64,000 nt of DNA from Enhygromyxa salina (lineage in GTDB: Bacteria > Myxococcota_A > Polyangia > Nannocystales > Nannocystaceae), in contig NZ_JMCC02000061.1 in NCBI RefSeq assembly GCF_000737335.2, positions 1-64,000 on the forward strand. The letters are read 5' to 3'. Of the stretch, positions 1-8,692 are shown in pieces; position 1 is the stretch's first letter, and each line of letters begins with the position of its first letter. Made by a program: the position numbers and the translations under genes. The notes beneath the pieces are model-generated. The model was not told the origin of the DNA, ran no database searches, and saw only the letters and a program-made list of their open reading frames with translations.

Positions 1-862
1 CCTCCCCGTCGCGGGCGACCTGATCGGCGAGCGAGCGCAGCACGGCCAGCAGCGCCGCCGCAAACGCGGCGCGGGCCGGTTGATCGTCCGGGTTGATGAC
101 CACCCCTGCCTCGCCGCTGGCGAGCGCCAGCACGGTGTCGTTGGTCGATGTGTCGCCGTCAACGGTGATCGCGTTGAAGGTTGGCTCGATCGCCTCGCGC
201 AGCAGCTCGTGCAGCAGCTCCGGGGCGATCGCGGCGTCGGTGCACACGAACCCCAGGGTGGTCGCCATGTTTGGGTGGATCATCCCCGATCCCTTGGCGA
301 CCCCAAAGATCCGCACCGTCTGGCTCTGCGCGCCGCTGCCCGTCAGCGCGAGCGTTCCGTGGGCGACCTTGGTCATCGTGTCCGTTGTCAGGATCGCGGT
401 TGCGAACCCGCGCGGATCCTCGCCAAGGTTGGTGCCCAACAACGGCATCGCCCCCACGAATTTTTTCGGGTCGAGCGGCACGCCGATCACCCCGGTCGAA
501 CAGGTGAGGATCGCAGACACCGGGGCCTCGAGCGGTCCGGCGGCGGCCTCGGCCATGGCCACGTTGGCGGCGACCCCAGCGGCGCCGGTCATCGCGTTGG
601 CGTTGCCGCTGTTGACCAGCACCGCCCGCACGCCGGCAGCGGGCAGCAGGCTCGCGCAGCGATCCACACAGGCCGCGCGGACCAGGTTGCGGGTGAACAC
701 GCCAGCCGCGGAAGCGCCGGCCGGGCTCGTGCAGCGGATCAGGCCAACGTCTTTGCGCGAGCGCTTGATCCCGGCGTGGACGCCCGCAAATTGAAAGCCG
801 GCCGGCAGCGAGAGCTGCCCGTCGAGAGAGGTCGAGACGCTGAACATGCTGTTGTCGCTCAT
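1..862 (-). CDS. argJ: ArgJ, glutamate N-acetyltransferase / ornithine acetyltransferase (3' end beyond window)
   Basis: ArgJ moves the acetyl group from N-acetylornithine to glutamate (and may also acetylate glutamate from acetyl-CoA) in cyclic arginine biosynthesis in the cytoplasm. Read on the minus strand, the protein has the autoprocessing motif KGSGMIHPNMATTLGF near residues 190-205. By family knowledge the precursor is cut before the second Thr of NMAT, here about T201, which becomes the nucleophile. A further conserved stretch, TVDGDTSTND, follows near the window edge. The start at 862 (MSDNSMF) is chosen because it lies 5 bases after the argC stop; an in-frame ATG at 847 is the alternative. 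The C-terminal part (roughly a quarter of a typical 400-aa ArgJ) lies outside the window. Tight spacing with argC suggests one operon. Confidence 0.95.
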   Translation of the reverse strand, partial: MSDNSMFSVSTSLDGQLSLPAGFQFAGVHAGIKRSRKDVGLIRCTSPAGASAAGVFTRNLVRAACVDRCASLLPAAGVRAVLVNSGNANAMTGAAGVAANVAMAEAAAGPLEAPVSAILTCSTGVIGVPLDPKKFVGAMPLLGTNLGEDPRGFATAILTTDTMTKVAHGTLALTGSGAQSQTVRIFGVAKGSGMIHPNMATTLGFVCTDAAIAPELLHELLREAIEPTFNAITVDGDTSTNDTVLALASGEAGVVINPDDQPARAAFAAALLAVLRSLADQVARDGE

Positions 863-867
863 GATCG

Positions 868-1875
868 TTACCCGTTGGTCGAAGCCGATGAAGCCGATGA
901 AGTCAGAGTAGAGAACGCGGGCGCGACCCCAGCAGGCAAGCCCACGCGCGGCGCAGGCAGGCCCAGGCCAGGCGCGAGCCCAAGCCAGAGGTTGAGGTTG
1001 CACAGCGCCTGGCTGGCGGCGCCCCGCATCAAATTGTCGATGCTCGCAAACACGGGAACCAAGCCGCTGCGCTCGACCGGGCCGACCGCCAACAACGCTT
1101 GATGGGTGCCGACCACGTGGCCAAGCCCAAGCCCCTGATCCGGCTGCTCGAGCACGCTCACCCATGGGTGCGCGGCGTAGTGCTGGACCAGCGCGTCGCG
1201 CAGCTGCGCTGGCGAAGCGCGGGGCACGACGAAGCTGGTCACGATCATGCCCCGGATGATCGGCAGCAGCTGCGTCACGAAGCTGATCGCCGCGCCGCCG
1301 CCAAGGTGGTGCTCGATCTCCGGCACGTGGCGGTGCTCGCCAACCTTATAAGGAAAGCTGTTGCCGGCGAGGTTGCAGAAGTGCAGGTGGTCCGCCAGCC
1401 CCTTGCCGGCCCCGGACGCACCGCTGGTCCCCAGCACGGCGATCGGCGTGGGGTTGATCAGCTCGCGCTGAAGCAGCGGTCGCAAGCCGAGCAGGGTGGC
1501 GGTTGGATAGCAGCCAGGGTTGGCGACCACGCGGGCGCCCTCGGGCGGTCCACCAAACAGCTCGGGCAGTCCATAGTGGGCGTCGGGATCGCGGCGGCGC
1601 GCGTCCGAGAGATCCAGGATCTTGTTCACGCCAAGTCCGAACAGCGCGTCGGTCCACAGCCGCGCGGGCTCCCCAGGAAGCGCGAGCGCGACCACGTCAC
1701 ACGCAGCCAGCTGCTCGCGCCCACGCACTTCGAGATCGGACGGCGTCCGGGCGTCGGGGACCACGGCCTCCATGCATGGATGCTGCATGACGAGCGCATG
1801 AAGTACCTGGCCCGCGTAGCCAGAGGCGCCGATGATGCCAACCTTGAAGTGCTGGTCTGCCACGATAGCGGCCAT
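868..1875 (-). CDS. argC: ArgC, N-acetyl-gamma-glutamyl-phosphate reductase
   Basis: This 335-aa cytoplasmic enzyme reduces N-acetylglutamyl phosphate to the semialdehyde with NADPH, the third step of arginine synthesis. The N-terminal nucleotide-binding loop GIIGASGYAG (residues 13-22) opens a Rossmann domain. The catalytic Cys is C122 in NPGCYPTA, and the base is probably H181 in GEHRHVPEI. Length is normal for the shorter ArgC type. The C-terminus is extended by a Pro/Ala/Ser-rich tail. It is followed 5 bases later by argJ on the same strand. The ATG at 1875 has no strong Shine-Dalgarno; GTG at 1863 (VADQHFKV) is a possible later start. Confidence 0.96.
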   Translation of the reverse strand: MAAIVADQHFKVGIIGASGYAGQVLHALVMQHPCMEAVVPDARTPSDLEVRGREQLAACDVVALALPGEPARLWTDALFGLGVNKILDLSDARRRDPDAHYGLPELFGGPPEGARVVANPGCYPTATLLGLRPLLQRELINPTPIAVLGTSGASGAGKGLADHLHFCNLAGNSFPYKVGEHRHVPEIEHHLGGGAAISFVTQLLPIIRGMIVTSFVVPRASPAQLRDALVQHYAAHPWVSVLEQPDQGLGLGHVVGTHQALLAVGPVERSGLVPVFASIDNLMRGAASQALCNLNLWLGLAPGLGLPAPRVGLPAGVAPAFSTLTSSASSASTNG

Positions 1876-1914
1876 CTAGCGCAGGAGTTGGCCCCGCCGC
1901 AAGACTTGGCGTAC

Positions 1915-1935
1915 GCATGCAGCATAATTGCATGC
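1915..1935. promoter_or_regulatory. Palindromic AT-containing site upstream of argC
   Basis: Two GCATGC hexamers (1915-1920 and 1930-1935) flank the AT-rich centre AGCATAATT, 40-60 bases upstream of the argC start. The place and dyad symmetry would suit an operator such as an ArgR box, but the match to known ARG boxes is only loose, so this is a candidate from symmetry and position alone. Confidence 0.2.
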
Positions 1936-2069
1936 GATGCGAGCGCTGATGCGCGCGGACCCGGGGCGATGTTTGGCTCGGGCGAGCACTTCTCTGCTCG
2001 CTGATTCACCGCGGACAGCGGACGGTCTCAGCACGTGAGTTGGGTCGGTATCGGAGCGACTTTTGAGGC

Positions 2070-2097
2070 TTGACTCGCGGATGCGCTCGGGTAGAGT
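2070..2097 (+). promoter_or_regulatory. Sigma70-type promoter of the tRNA-Gly gene
   Basis: TTGACT at 2070-2075 and TAGAGT at 2092-2097 are separated by 16 bases. The predicted start of transcription near 2104 lies about 5 bases before the mature tRNA 5' end, which fits a monocistronic tRNA unit. Confidence 0.65.
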
Positions 2098-2108
2098 CCG
2101 CACCCCAA

Positions 2109-2181
2109 GCGGGAGTAGCTCAGTTGGTAGAGCGCAACCTTGCCAAGGTTGAAGTCGCGAGTTCGAATCTCGTCTCCCGCT
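2109..2181 (+). tRNA. tRNA-Gly, anticodon GCC
   Basis: A complete cloverleaf can be drawn. The acceptor stem is GCGGGAG/CTCCCGC (2109-2115 with 2174-2180), with discriminator base T at 2181. The D-arm contains AGCTCAGTTGGTAGAGC, and the anticodon stem CAACC/GGTTG carries the loop TTGCCAA (anticodon GCC). The T-loop is GTTCGAATC. The 3' CCA is not encoded. The gene is flanked by its own promoter and terminator. Confidence 0.97.
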
Positions 2182-2183
2182 CG

Positions 2184-2209
2184 AAGCCCGGTTCCAACCG
2201 GGCTTTTTT
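2184..2209 (+). terminator. Rho-independent terminator of tRNA-Gly
   Basis: An 8-bp stem AAGCCCGG/CCGGGCTT (2184-2191 with 2198-2205) with a 6-base loop runs into a T-tract (2204-2209). It begins 3 bases after the tRNA end. Confidence 0.85.
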
Positions 2210-2383
2210 GTTGGTTTTGGAGTGGCTCGACGGCCGTGATTTTTGCGTTGGGTCCAACACCTGCGCAGACGAAGGTGATCTTGGCGGGATCGGCGTCGTG
2301 TGCCAAGCGAGCCCCGACTGTCATGTTGGTCGGCCGCGGGTGCTTGCGCGGCCACGCGAGCGCGGATAGCCTCACCAGCGAAG

Positions 2384-2980
2384 GTGCGTAGTGGCGTCGA
2401 CAAGCGGCCCGTGTTGGCCATCGCGTTGCGAGTGCTCGGGGCCGCCCTGATCCTCGTCTCGCTGGTGTTCCCGCGCGCGAGTGCCCAGGCCGCCAAGCCA
2501 TCCAGCGCCGCGGCGCCCAGTCATTCGGCGTCCATGCGCCCCGCGCTCCCCATCCTCGTGAGTGAGGATGACGGTGGAGAATGCGGCGCGGATCCCCAAG
2601 TCGAGACCATCGATTGCGGCGACAAGCTCGCCCACATGGAGCCGCGGATCGACGAGCCCTTCATCATGACCTTGCTGCGCGCCGTCGAGCTGCAGAGCTC
2701 GAACATGAGCGAGCAGGCCTGCACGGAGCTGCTCACGGATATTTGGTCGCAAGAGTCGTGCTCGGCCCAGAGCGGCGAGTGCGGCAATATGAACACCGGT
2801 ACCCCACCGGCCCCGGCCCCCAAGTTGGCTTCGAGCTCTTCGAGCGCGCAGTCGATCTGGTCCGGCCTTGGTCTTGGCGGCGCCGGCAGCCGTCGGCTCG
2901 GGCGCCACGCCAACGTGCGTCACCCAAGCTCGCGCGATCTCCAACCCCCCGTTCCGCCGCCTCGGATTCTGGGTCACTGA
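2384..2980 (+). CDS. Hypothetical exported protein
   Basis: No family is recognised. From the GTG at 2384 the protein (about 198 aa) begins with a basic n-region and a hydrophobic stretch (AIALRVLGAALILVSLVF) ending in ASAQA, a good signal peptide. The mature part is short and acidic, with Cys residues around ECGADPQVETIDCG and QESCSAQSGECGN, then a Pro/Ala/Ser-rich region and a short basic C-terminus. An ATG at 2300 would add 28 residues with no signal-peptide logic, so the later GTG is preferred; the start is uncertain. It lies upstream of the DsbA-like genes and could be a substrate or unrelated. Coding is supported by the signal peptide and by the lack of a competing gene on the other strand. 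Confidence 0.55.
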   Translation: MRSGVDKRPVLAIALRVLGAALILVSLVFPRASAQAAKPSSAAAPSHSASMRPALPILVSEDDGGECGADPQVETIDCGDKLAHMEPRIDEPFIMTLLRAVELQSSNMSEQACTELLTDIWSQESCSAQSGECGNMNTGTPPAPAPKLASSSSSAQSIWSGLGLGGAGSRRLGRHANVRHPSSRDLQPPVPPPRILGH

Positions 2981-3155
2981 TCACTCGTCATCGACGCCCC
3001 CGCCTGATCGAGCGCTCGCTCGATATCAGGGCCAAAAACGGAACCAGGGCGCCGATCCGGCGAGCGGTAGGTCGAGTCTGTCTCGACCGCGAATCGGTGT
3101 GAGCGCCCGGTCGACACGACCGGGCCACCCCAGAACCAACGATAGCGGAACCACA

Positions 3156-4703
3156 ATGACATTCTCACTCGAGCCTGCTTCGACGGGGCGGACACGCATG
3201 GTGCGGGCAGGCCTCCTGCTCGCCCTCATGGGCCCACTGGTCGCGTGCCCGGCCAAGCCGGATCAACAGCAGGCGGCGGTCGACATCGATCTACGCCGCT
3301 TCGTCGTGCAAACCGGCGAGGACGACTATGCGATCGGCGGCGATCAACCCCTCGTGACGATCGTCGTGTGGAGCGACTACGCCTGCGCGCCGTGTGGGCG
3401 CTCTTGGCAAGTCATGAAGCACCTGGTCGAGGACTACGGCGAGGATCTTCGCGTGGTCTACCGCGCGGGCACCGTGCCTGGGTTCGCGCATGGCGAGCGG
3501 GCGGCCGAGGCCGCGTTCGCGGCCGGGGGCCAGGGCAAGTTCTGGGACATGCACTGGCGCTTGTTCTCGTACCCGGACGACTTCTCGCGCCCGATCCTGC
3601 GCAAGCACGCCGAGGCGATCGGCCTCGACGTGCCGCAATTCATGGATGATCTCGACACCGGCCGCTACGCGTCGCCGCGGGTCCGAGATCGACGACAGGC
3701 CGCGGCCTTGGGCTTGAGCCCGCTGCCCGCCGCGTTTGCGAACGGCCTGTTCGTGCTTGGCTTCAAAGACGAAGCCGGCTGGCACGCGCTCATTGACCGC
3801 GAGATCGCCAGCGCCCGCAAGATGATGCAAGACGGCATCAAGCGCGCTGACATCTACGAGGAATTCATGCGAACCGCCAAGCGCGGTCGCGTTGACGACA
3901 ACGACGAGGCCAAGCGCCTGCAAGGTGAGCGCAACGCCGCCGCGGAGGCAGCGGATCCCGCCCAGCTCGCGGGCCCCAGCGTCAAAGCCCGCTACGCGGT
4001 CCCGACCGGGGCCGCGGGGTTTGGGCCCGCGGACGCGCCGGTGGTCGTTGTCGAGTTCGTCGACTACCAGTGCCCCTACTGCCGCAAGGCCCACAACGAG
4101 GTGCTGCCCGCGCTGCGCGAGCAGTACCCCGACGACGTGCGCGTCGAGATCCGCCACCTGCCCCTCGAGATCCACCCGGCCGCAGCAGCGGCAGCCCGGG
4201 CCGCGATCACGGCGGGGGAGCAGGGCAAGTTCGGCGAGTTTCATGCGCGCCTGTTCGCCGAGGACATCGGCGGCCTGGGGTTCTCGACCTTCGTTGAAGA
4301 GGCTGAAAAGCTCGGCCTCGACATCGAACGGTTCAAGCGCGACTTCCAGACCCGCGAGGTCGGCGACAAGCTCGCCAGCGACGTGCTGCTTGCCCGTCGC
4401 CTCGGGATCCAGGGGACGCCAGGCTTCTTCGTCAACGGTCGCTACATCGACGGGGCCCGCAGCGCGGCCACGTACACCGAGATGGTTGACGAAGAGCTCG
4501 CGCGCGCCAAGCAGCTCGAGGCGGGGGGCACCCCCCGGGCCAAGCTTCACGCCGCGCTCATGCAAGGGGCGCTCACGCCCGATCAATTTCCCAACGCTCA
4601 GCTCGCGGTCGCAGCACACGAAGCGACCCCGAACCCCGAGCCAAACCCCGATCAAGAACCAGTTCCACGACCCGCGCCAGCCACCGACGCTGGCCAACCC
4701 TGA
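3156..4703 (+). CDS. Lipoprotein with two tandem DsbA-like thioredoxin domains
   Basis: A 515-aa exported thiol-redox protein, predicted to be a lipoprotein: the hydrophobic segment AGLLLALMGPLVAC ends in a lipobox Cys. Domain 1 has the active site CAPC (residues 77-80, after VVWSDYA) and a Pro loop in GLSPLPAAFANG. Domain 2 has CPYC (306-309, after VEFVDYQ) and the cis-Pro loop GTPGFFVNG. By family knowledge CPYC/CAPC thioredoxin folds of the DsbA/Thioredoxin_4 type oxidise, reduce or isomerise periplasmic disulfides. Each domain is followed by a short helical segment ending in DIYEEFM or KLHAALM. The start at 3156 gives MTFSLEPAST; a start at 3198 (MVRAGLL) would leave a shorter signal peptide. 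It is the first of four thioredoxin-fold genes in a row. Confidence 0.88.
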   Translation: MTFSLEPASTGRTRMVRAGLLLALMGPLVACPAKPDQQQAAVDIDLRRFVVQTGEDDYAIGGDQPLVTIVVWSDYACAPCGRSWQVMKHLVEDYGEDLRVVYRAGTVPGFAHGERAAEAAFAAGGQGKFWDMHWRLFSYPDDFSRPILRKHAEAIGLDVPQFMDDLDTGRYASPRVRDRRQAAALGLSPLPAAFANGLFVLGFKDEAGWHALIDREIASARKMMQDGIKRADIYEEFMRTAKRGRVDDNDEAKRLQGERNAAAEAADPAQLAGPSVKARYAVPTGAAGFGPADAPVVVVEFVDYQCPYCRKAHNEVLPALREQYPDDVRVEIRHLPLEIHPAAAAAARAAITAGEQGKFGEFHARLFAEDIGGLGFSTFVEEAEKLGLDIERFKRDFQTREVGDKLASDVLLARRLGIQGTPGFFVNGRYIDGARSAATYTEMVDEELARAKQLEAGGTPRAKLHAALMQGALTPDQFPNAQLAVAAHEATPNPEPNPDQEPVPRPAPATDAGQP

Positions 4704-4720
4704 TCGACTGATCACCAGAC

Positions 4721-4725
4721 AAGGA
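4721..4725 (+). promoter_or_regulatory. Ribosome binding site for the three-domain DsbA-like gene
   Basis: AAGGA lies 8 bases before the ATG at 4734 and supports that start; the signal peptide begins there too. Confidence 0.6.
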
Positions 4726-4733
4726 CAAACATC

Positions 4734-6860
4734 ATGAAGCGTTTTGCACTTCAAACCCTCATCGCCGCCGGGCTCCTGTTCGGACTTGGCGCGACCGCGA
4801 CCACTGGCTGCGTGGCTCCGCCACCCAAGTCTGGGGCCGCTCAAGCTGGCACCGGCACCTTCGTGACCATGGACGAGGTTGACGCCTCGATGAACGACAA
4901 GGTCACCGGCGATCGCTACCAGATCACCTACGAGAAGGATGACCTGTGGCACGGCGCGCCCGATGGCGCGCTGGTGACGATCGTCGAGTACTCGGACTTC
5001 CAGTGCCCGTACTGCTCGCGCTTGGCCAACTCGCTCAAGCAGATCTCCGAGGAGTACCCCGACGACGTGCGCGTGGTGTTCAAGCAGTTCCCGCTGCCGA
5101 TGCACGACCGGGCCAAGCCCGCGTCCGAGGCGGTGCTCGCCGCCCACGCCCAGGGCAAGGGCTGGGAGCTGCACGATCTGATCTTCGAGAACGCGCGGCA
5201 GCTCAGCGACGATGATCTGATCCGCTACGCCGAGCAGGTCGGCGTGCCGGACATGGCCAAGTTCAAGGCCGATCTCACCGGTCACACCTTCGGCGCGAAG
5301 GTCGACGCCGAGATGGAGCAGGGCAAGAAGTTTGGCGTCGGCTCGACCCCGAGCTTCTTCATCAACGGTCGGCCCGAGCGCGGGACCAAGAGCCCCGAGC
5401 AGCTCAAAGAGATGATCGAGGCCGAGAAGGTGATGGCCCAGGCGCTGCTCGACGCCGGCTCCAAGAAGAGTGAGATCTACGCCCGGATCATGAAGGCCGC
5501 CAAGGCCGAGCGCGCCGCCCCCGAGCGGCCCGCGAACGCCGCGGCCAAGGGCAAGCAGCAGCAGCAGGCGCGCCCCGGCAAGCCCGATCCCGCCAAGAAC
5601 TACGCCGTGCCGGTCGACGACCGCCCGGCGAAGGGTGAGGCCGGCGCGCTCGTGACGATCATCGAGTACTCGGACTTCGAGTGCCCGTACTGCCGCAAGG
5701 TGCTGCCAACCCTCAAGCAGATCGAGGAGAAGTACGGCGCCGACGTGCGCGTCGTGTTCCGTCAGCAGCCGCTGCCGATGCACAAAGAGGCGGGCCCGGC
5801 CGCGAGCGCCGCTCTGGCTGCGCATCAGCAGGGCAAGTTCTGGGAGATGCACGACGCGCTGTTCGCCAAGGCCGAGACCCGCGGCCTCAACGACGCGGCC
5901 TACATCGAGATGGCCAAGCAGCTCGGTCTGGACATCGACAAGTTCAACGCCGACCGCAAGAGCCCGGCGATCGCCGAGCTGATCGCTGGCGATCAGAAGA
6001 TTGCGATGCAGTTCGGCGCTGGCGGGACCCCGGCGTTCTTCGTCAACGGCCGCCCGCTGTCTGGCGCGCAGCCCTTCGAGGCGTTTGACGCCGTGGTCAG
6101 CGAGGAGCTGGCCAAGGCCAAGGCGTACATGGAGGCCAACAAGGTCGAGCCCGAGCAGCTCTACGAGGAGATGTCGAAGGGCTGGGAGACCGAGGTCAAG
6201 CCGCCCCCGATCGCCGATCACATCCGGCGTGACATCGACGTGTCCACGCTCGCGGGCAAGGGCAACCTCAAGAATCCGAAGCTGACCTTGGTCGAGTGCT
6301 CGGACTTCGACTGCCCGTACTGCACGCGCGGCGCCGAGCTGGTCAAGGCCGTGTTCGAGGATCCGAAGTACAAGGACGTCACGGCGTTCTACTTCGCCAA
6401 CTTCCCGCTGCCGATGCACAAGACCGCCGAGGCAGCGCACCGCGCCGCGATCGCGGCCGGCAACCAGGGCAAGTTCTTCGAGATGCACGACCTGCTGTTC
6501 GCGGACCGCACCAAGCGGACCGAGGGCGACTTCAAGGCGATGGCCGCTCAGCTCGGGCTTGACGTTGACAAGTTCATGACCGACTGGAACTCCGAGGCGA
6601 CCAAGCAGAAGATCGTTGACGACAAGGCGCTGTGCTCGAAGCACGGCGTGTCCGGCACCCCGAACTTCTTCATCAACGGTCGCTCGATGCGGGGCGCCGT
6701 GCCGCTGCAGATGGCGGCGACGGCGTTTGATGAGGAGCTCGCCGGTGGCTTCGAGGCCGCGGCCAAGGCCGGCGACAAGCCGGCCGAGGGCGCCGCGAAG
6801 GACGAGAAGGCGGAGAAGCCCGCCAAGGTGGCCAAGGACAAGGCCGAGAAGGAGGGCTAG
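4734..6860 (+). CDS. Lipoprotein with three tandem DsbA-like thioredoxin domains
   Basis: A 708-aa predicted periplasmic lipoprotein. The signal segment LIAAGLLFGLGATATTGC ends in a lipobox (ATTGC). Three thioredoxin-fold domains of about 210 residues follow, with active sites CPYC at 91-94, 317-320 and 527-530, each after a [E/Y]-[Y/C]-S-D-F motif. Their cis-Pro loops are GSTPSFFINGR, GGTPAFFVNGR and SGTPNFFINGR. Domains 1 and 2 end with the helical extensions EIYARIM and QLYEEMS; the third instead ends in a Lys/Ala/Glu-rich charged tail. Most DsbA family members have a single domain, so three in one chain is unusual. The gene lies 30 bases after the two-domain gene and is probably co-transcribed with it. 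The substrate is unknown; the proteins rich in disulfides and CXXCH motifs encoded nearby are candidates. Confidence 0.88.
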   Translation: MKRFALQTLIAAGLLFGLGATATTGCVAPPPKSGAAQAGTGTFVTMDEVDASMNDKVTGDRYQITYEKDDLWHGAPDGALVTIVEYSDFQCPYCSRLANSLKQISEEYPDDVRVVFKQFPLPMHDRAKPASEAVLAAHAQGKGWELHDLIFENARQLSDDDLIRYAEQVGVPDMAKFKADLTGHTFGAKVDAEMEQGKKFGVGSTPSFFINGRPERGTKSPEQLKEMIEAEKVMAQALLDAGSKKSEIYARIMKAAKAERAAPERPANAAAKGKQQQQARPGKPDPAKNYAVPVDDRPAKGEAGALVTIIEYSDFECPYCRKVLPTLKQIEEKYGADVRVVFRQQPLPMHKEAGPAASAALAAHQQGKFWEMHDALFAKAETRGLNDAAYIEMAKQLGLDIDKFNADRKSPAIAELIAGDQKIAMQFGAGGTPAFFVNGRPLSGAQPFEAFDAVVSEELAKAKAYMEANKVEPEQLYEEMSKGWETEVKPPPIADHIRRDIDVSTLAGKGNLKNPKLTLVECSDFDCPYCTRGAELVKAVFEDPKYKDVTAFYFANFPLPMHKTAEAAHRAAIAAGNQGKFFEMHDLLFADRTKRTEGDFKAMAAQLGLDVDKFMTDWNSEATKQKIVDDKALCSKHGVSGTPNFFINGRSMRGAVPLQMAATAFDEELAGGFEAAAKAGDKPAEGAAKDEKAEKPAKVAKDKAEKEG

Positions 6861-6907
6861 CCCTCCCCATGACCCACCGGGCTGGCCTCTCGCGGGTCCG
6901 GTGCGGT

Positions 6908-6956
6908 CCTGGCGAGCCTGGCTCACGACACGCGCGCGTGAGCCCGGCTCGCCAGG
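6908..6956 (+). terminator. Strong hairpin after the three-domain DsbA-like gene
   Basis: Twenty-base arms (6908-6927 and 6937-6956, from CCTGGCGAGC to GCTCGCCAGG) pair with one mismatch around a 9-base loop, 48 bases after the stop. There is no T-run, so it may be a Rho-independent-like pause, an mRNA 3'-end stabiliser or an attenuator before the next gene. Confidence 0.5.
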
Positions 6957-6987
6957 GCTGGATCCATCCATGACCTCCTCATTCACC

Positions 6988-7012
6988 TGCATGTGTGGCC
7001 CCCTCAGCGGGG
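6988..7012 (+). repeat. Degenerate fragment of the dispersed GCCCCCT repeat
   Basis: GCATGTGTGGCCCCCT followed by a GC-rich stretch matches the core of the stop-codon-adjacent repeats found at 9437, 28600, 39174, 52544 and 54177. The AGGGGGC half is decayed and the 5' ACCCCCACA part is missing, so this looks like a remnant. Confidence 0.4.
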
Positions 7013-7123
7013 ACTGTGGACGCAATTTTCGTGTCCATGGGTCGCACCACGTGCGAGAAAAAAACCAGACAGTAAGCTTCCGCGACCCTGGGCCACCGCC
7101 CAGCTGAGCACTCGGAGTCACAG

Positions 7124-8683
7124 ATGTCCGAAGACGACAAGCAAGAGAACGAGCCCGACACCGCGCCCGACACTGACGACCAGCCGGACCAGACGATCGA
7201 GGAGTCCTCGCTGCTCGAGCGAAAGGATGCGGCCGACGACGAGCCCGAGGTCGCCGCGGCCAAGCCCGCCAAGTCGGACACGGCTGGCGGGGCGGGGGAC
7301 AAGCGCAGCAAGTTGCTTGGCAACCTGGTGTTCGTGCTTGGGTTCCTCGCGACCTTGGTGCTCGGCTACTTCGTTGGGCAGTGGGTGCGGGTCAAGTTCG
7401 GCGACAAGCCGGTGCCCGAGACTGGCGATCGCTACCACGTCGAGCTACGCGGCGACGAGCCGCAGCAGGGCCCCGACGACGCGCTGGTGACGATCATCGA
7501 GTTCGCCGACTACCAGTGCCCCTACTGCGCGCAGTCGGTCGAGCCGCTCGCCGACGCGATGTCTGGCTACGAGGGCGACGTCCGCTTGATCTTCAAGCAC
7601 TACCCGCTGCCGGGGCACCGGGCCGCGGCGCCGGCCGCCTACACCTCGTGGGCTGCCCACCAGCAGGGCGACTTTTGGGTGTTCCACGATCGCTTGTTCG
7701 AGGCCAAGGCTTCGATCGAGCAGGTCCCCGAGTGGGTCAAAGAGCGTGGCCTGGACGCCAGCAAGTTTGGCCAGGACATGGAGTCCCCGGAGGCCAAGGC
7801 CGCGGTCGACTCGGACATGCTCGCCGGCTCGAAGGTCGGCGTGACCGGGACCCCGGCGTTCTTCGTCAACGGTCACCTGTACCGGGGCAAGCGCAGCGCG
7901 ATCGACTGGAAGAAGATCATCGAGGCCGAGCTCGACTACGCCAAAGAGGTCGTCGATGACGGCGTCCCGCGCGGCGAGCTCTACGCCCACCTCATGAAGG
8001 ACGCGCTCGAGCACCAGGTCGGCGCGCCCACGGGTCCGCCCAAGGCCAAGCGTGAGCGTCGGGCCGGCGAGCCGGACGATACCTCGGTCTACAAGATCCC
8101 CATCGAGGGGCGGCCCGTCAAAGGCCCCCACACCGCCTTGGTGACCGTCGTCGAGCTCGCGGACTACCACTGCCCGTACTGCTCGAAGGTCAAGACCGAC
8201 CTCGATCGTCTGCTCGAGGCCCACCCCGACGAAGTCCGCTTGGTGTACATCCAGCGGCCGCTGACCTCGCTGCACCCGAAGGCCCGCGAGGCCAGCAAGG
8301 CCGCGCTCGCGGCCGCCCAGCAGGGCAAGTTCTGGGAGATGCACGAAAAGCTGTTCTTGCGCCAGCTGACCTCGATGCAGCAGTTCGAGAAGGTCGCCGA
8401 AGAGCTCGGCCTCGACCTCGAGCAGTTCAAGGCCGACTTCGACAGCGAGCTGATCAACAAGCAGCTGCTCGAGGATCAGCAGCTCGCCGATCGCTTTGGT
8501 GTCAACGGCACCCCGGCGTTCTTCATCAACGGTCGCTATGTCTCGGGCGCGCTGGGCTACCAGGCGTTCGAGGCGCTGTTCCAAGAGCACCTCGCTGAGG
8601 CCAAGCAGATGGTCGCCAACGGCACCGCACCCAGCGAGGTGTACGGCAAGCTGATGGCCGCCGCGAAGACCACGGTGGACTGA
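7124..8683 (+). CDS. Membrane-anchored protein with two DsbA-like thioredoxin domains
   Basis: A 519-aa protein with an acidic, disordered cytoplasmic N-terminus (residues 1-60), one transmembrane helix (about 66-86, LVFVLGFLATLVLGYFVG) and two periplasmic thioredoxin folds. Active sites are CPYC 132-135 and CPYC 350-353, after EFADYQ and ELADYH. The cis-Pro loops are TGTPAFFVNG and NGTPAFFING. Both domains end with the helix motif seen in the neighbouring genes (ELYAHLM and EVYGKLM). GGAG at 7114-7117 supports the ATG at 7124. It differs from its two upstream neighbours in using a TM anchor rather than a lipid anchor. It is followed 9 bases later by the TlpA-like gene. The architecture could support electron passage along the domains, but this is inference. 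Confidence 0.88.
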   Translation: MSEDDKQENEPDTAPDTDDQPDQTIEESSLLERKDAADDEPEVAAAKPAKSDTAGGAGDKRSKLLGNLVFVLGFLATLVLGYFVGQWVRVKFGDKPVPETGDRYHVELRGDEPQQGPDDALVTIIEFADYQCPYCAQSVEPLADAMSGYEGDVRLIFKHYPLPGHRAAAPAAYTSWAAHQQGDFWVFHDRLFEAKASIEQVPEWVKERGLDASKFGQDMESPEAKAAVDSDMLAGSKVGVTGTPAFFVNGHLYRGKRSAIDWKKIIEAELDYAKEVVDDGVPRGELYAHLMKDALEHQVGAPTGPPKAKRERRAGEPDDTSVYKIPIEGRPVKGPHTALVTVVELADYHCPYCSKVKTDLDRLLEAHPDEVRLVYIQRPLTSLHPKAREASKAALAAAQQGKFWEMHEKLFLRQLTSMQQFEKVAEELGLDLEQFKADFDSELINKQLLEDQQLADRFGVNGTPAFFINGRYVSGALGYQAFEALFQEHLAEAKQMVANGTAPSEVYGKLMAAAKTTVD

Positions 8684-8685
8684 GG
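8682..8685 (+). promoter_or_regulatory. RBS that supports a TTG start for the TlpA-like gene
   Basis: GAGG overlaps the stop codon of the preceding gene and sits 7 bases before TTG at 8693. No ATG or GTG fits the frame nearby, so the TTG start and translational coupling are likely. Confidence 0.5.
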
Positions 8686-8692
8686 TGCGCGC

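Noticed and set aside
3291..7121. Very long open frame on the minus strand (over 1200 codons) opposite the DsbA-like genes
   Set aside because: It lies antisense to three well-supported genes with intact active sites; high GC at third codon positions creates such open frames. Its translation is low complexity (Leu/Gly/Arg/Val-rich) with no domain.
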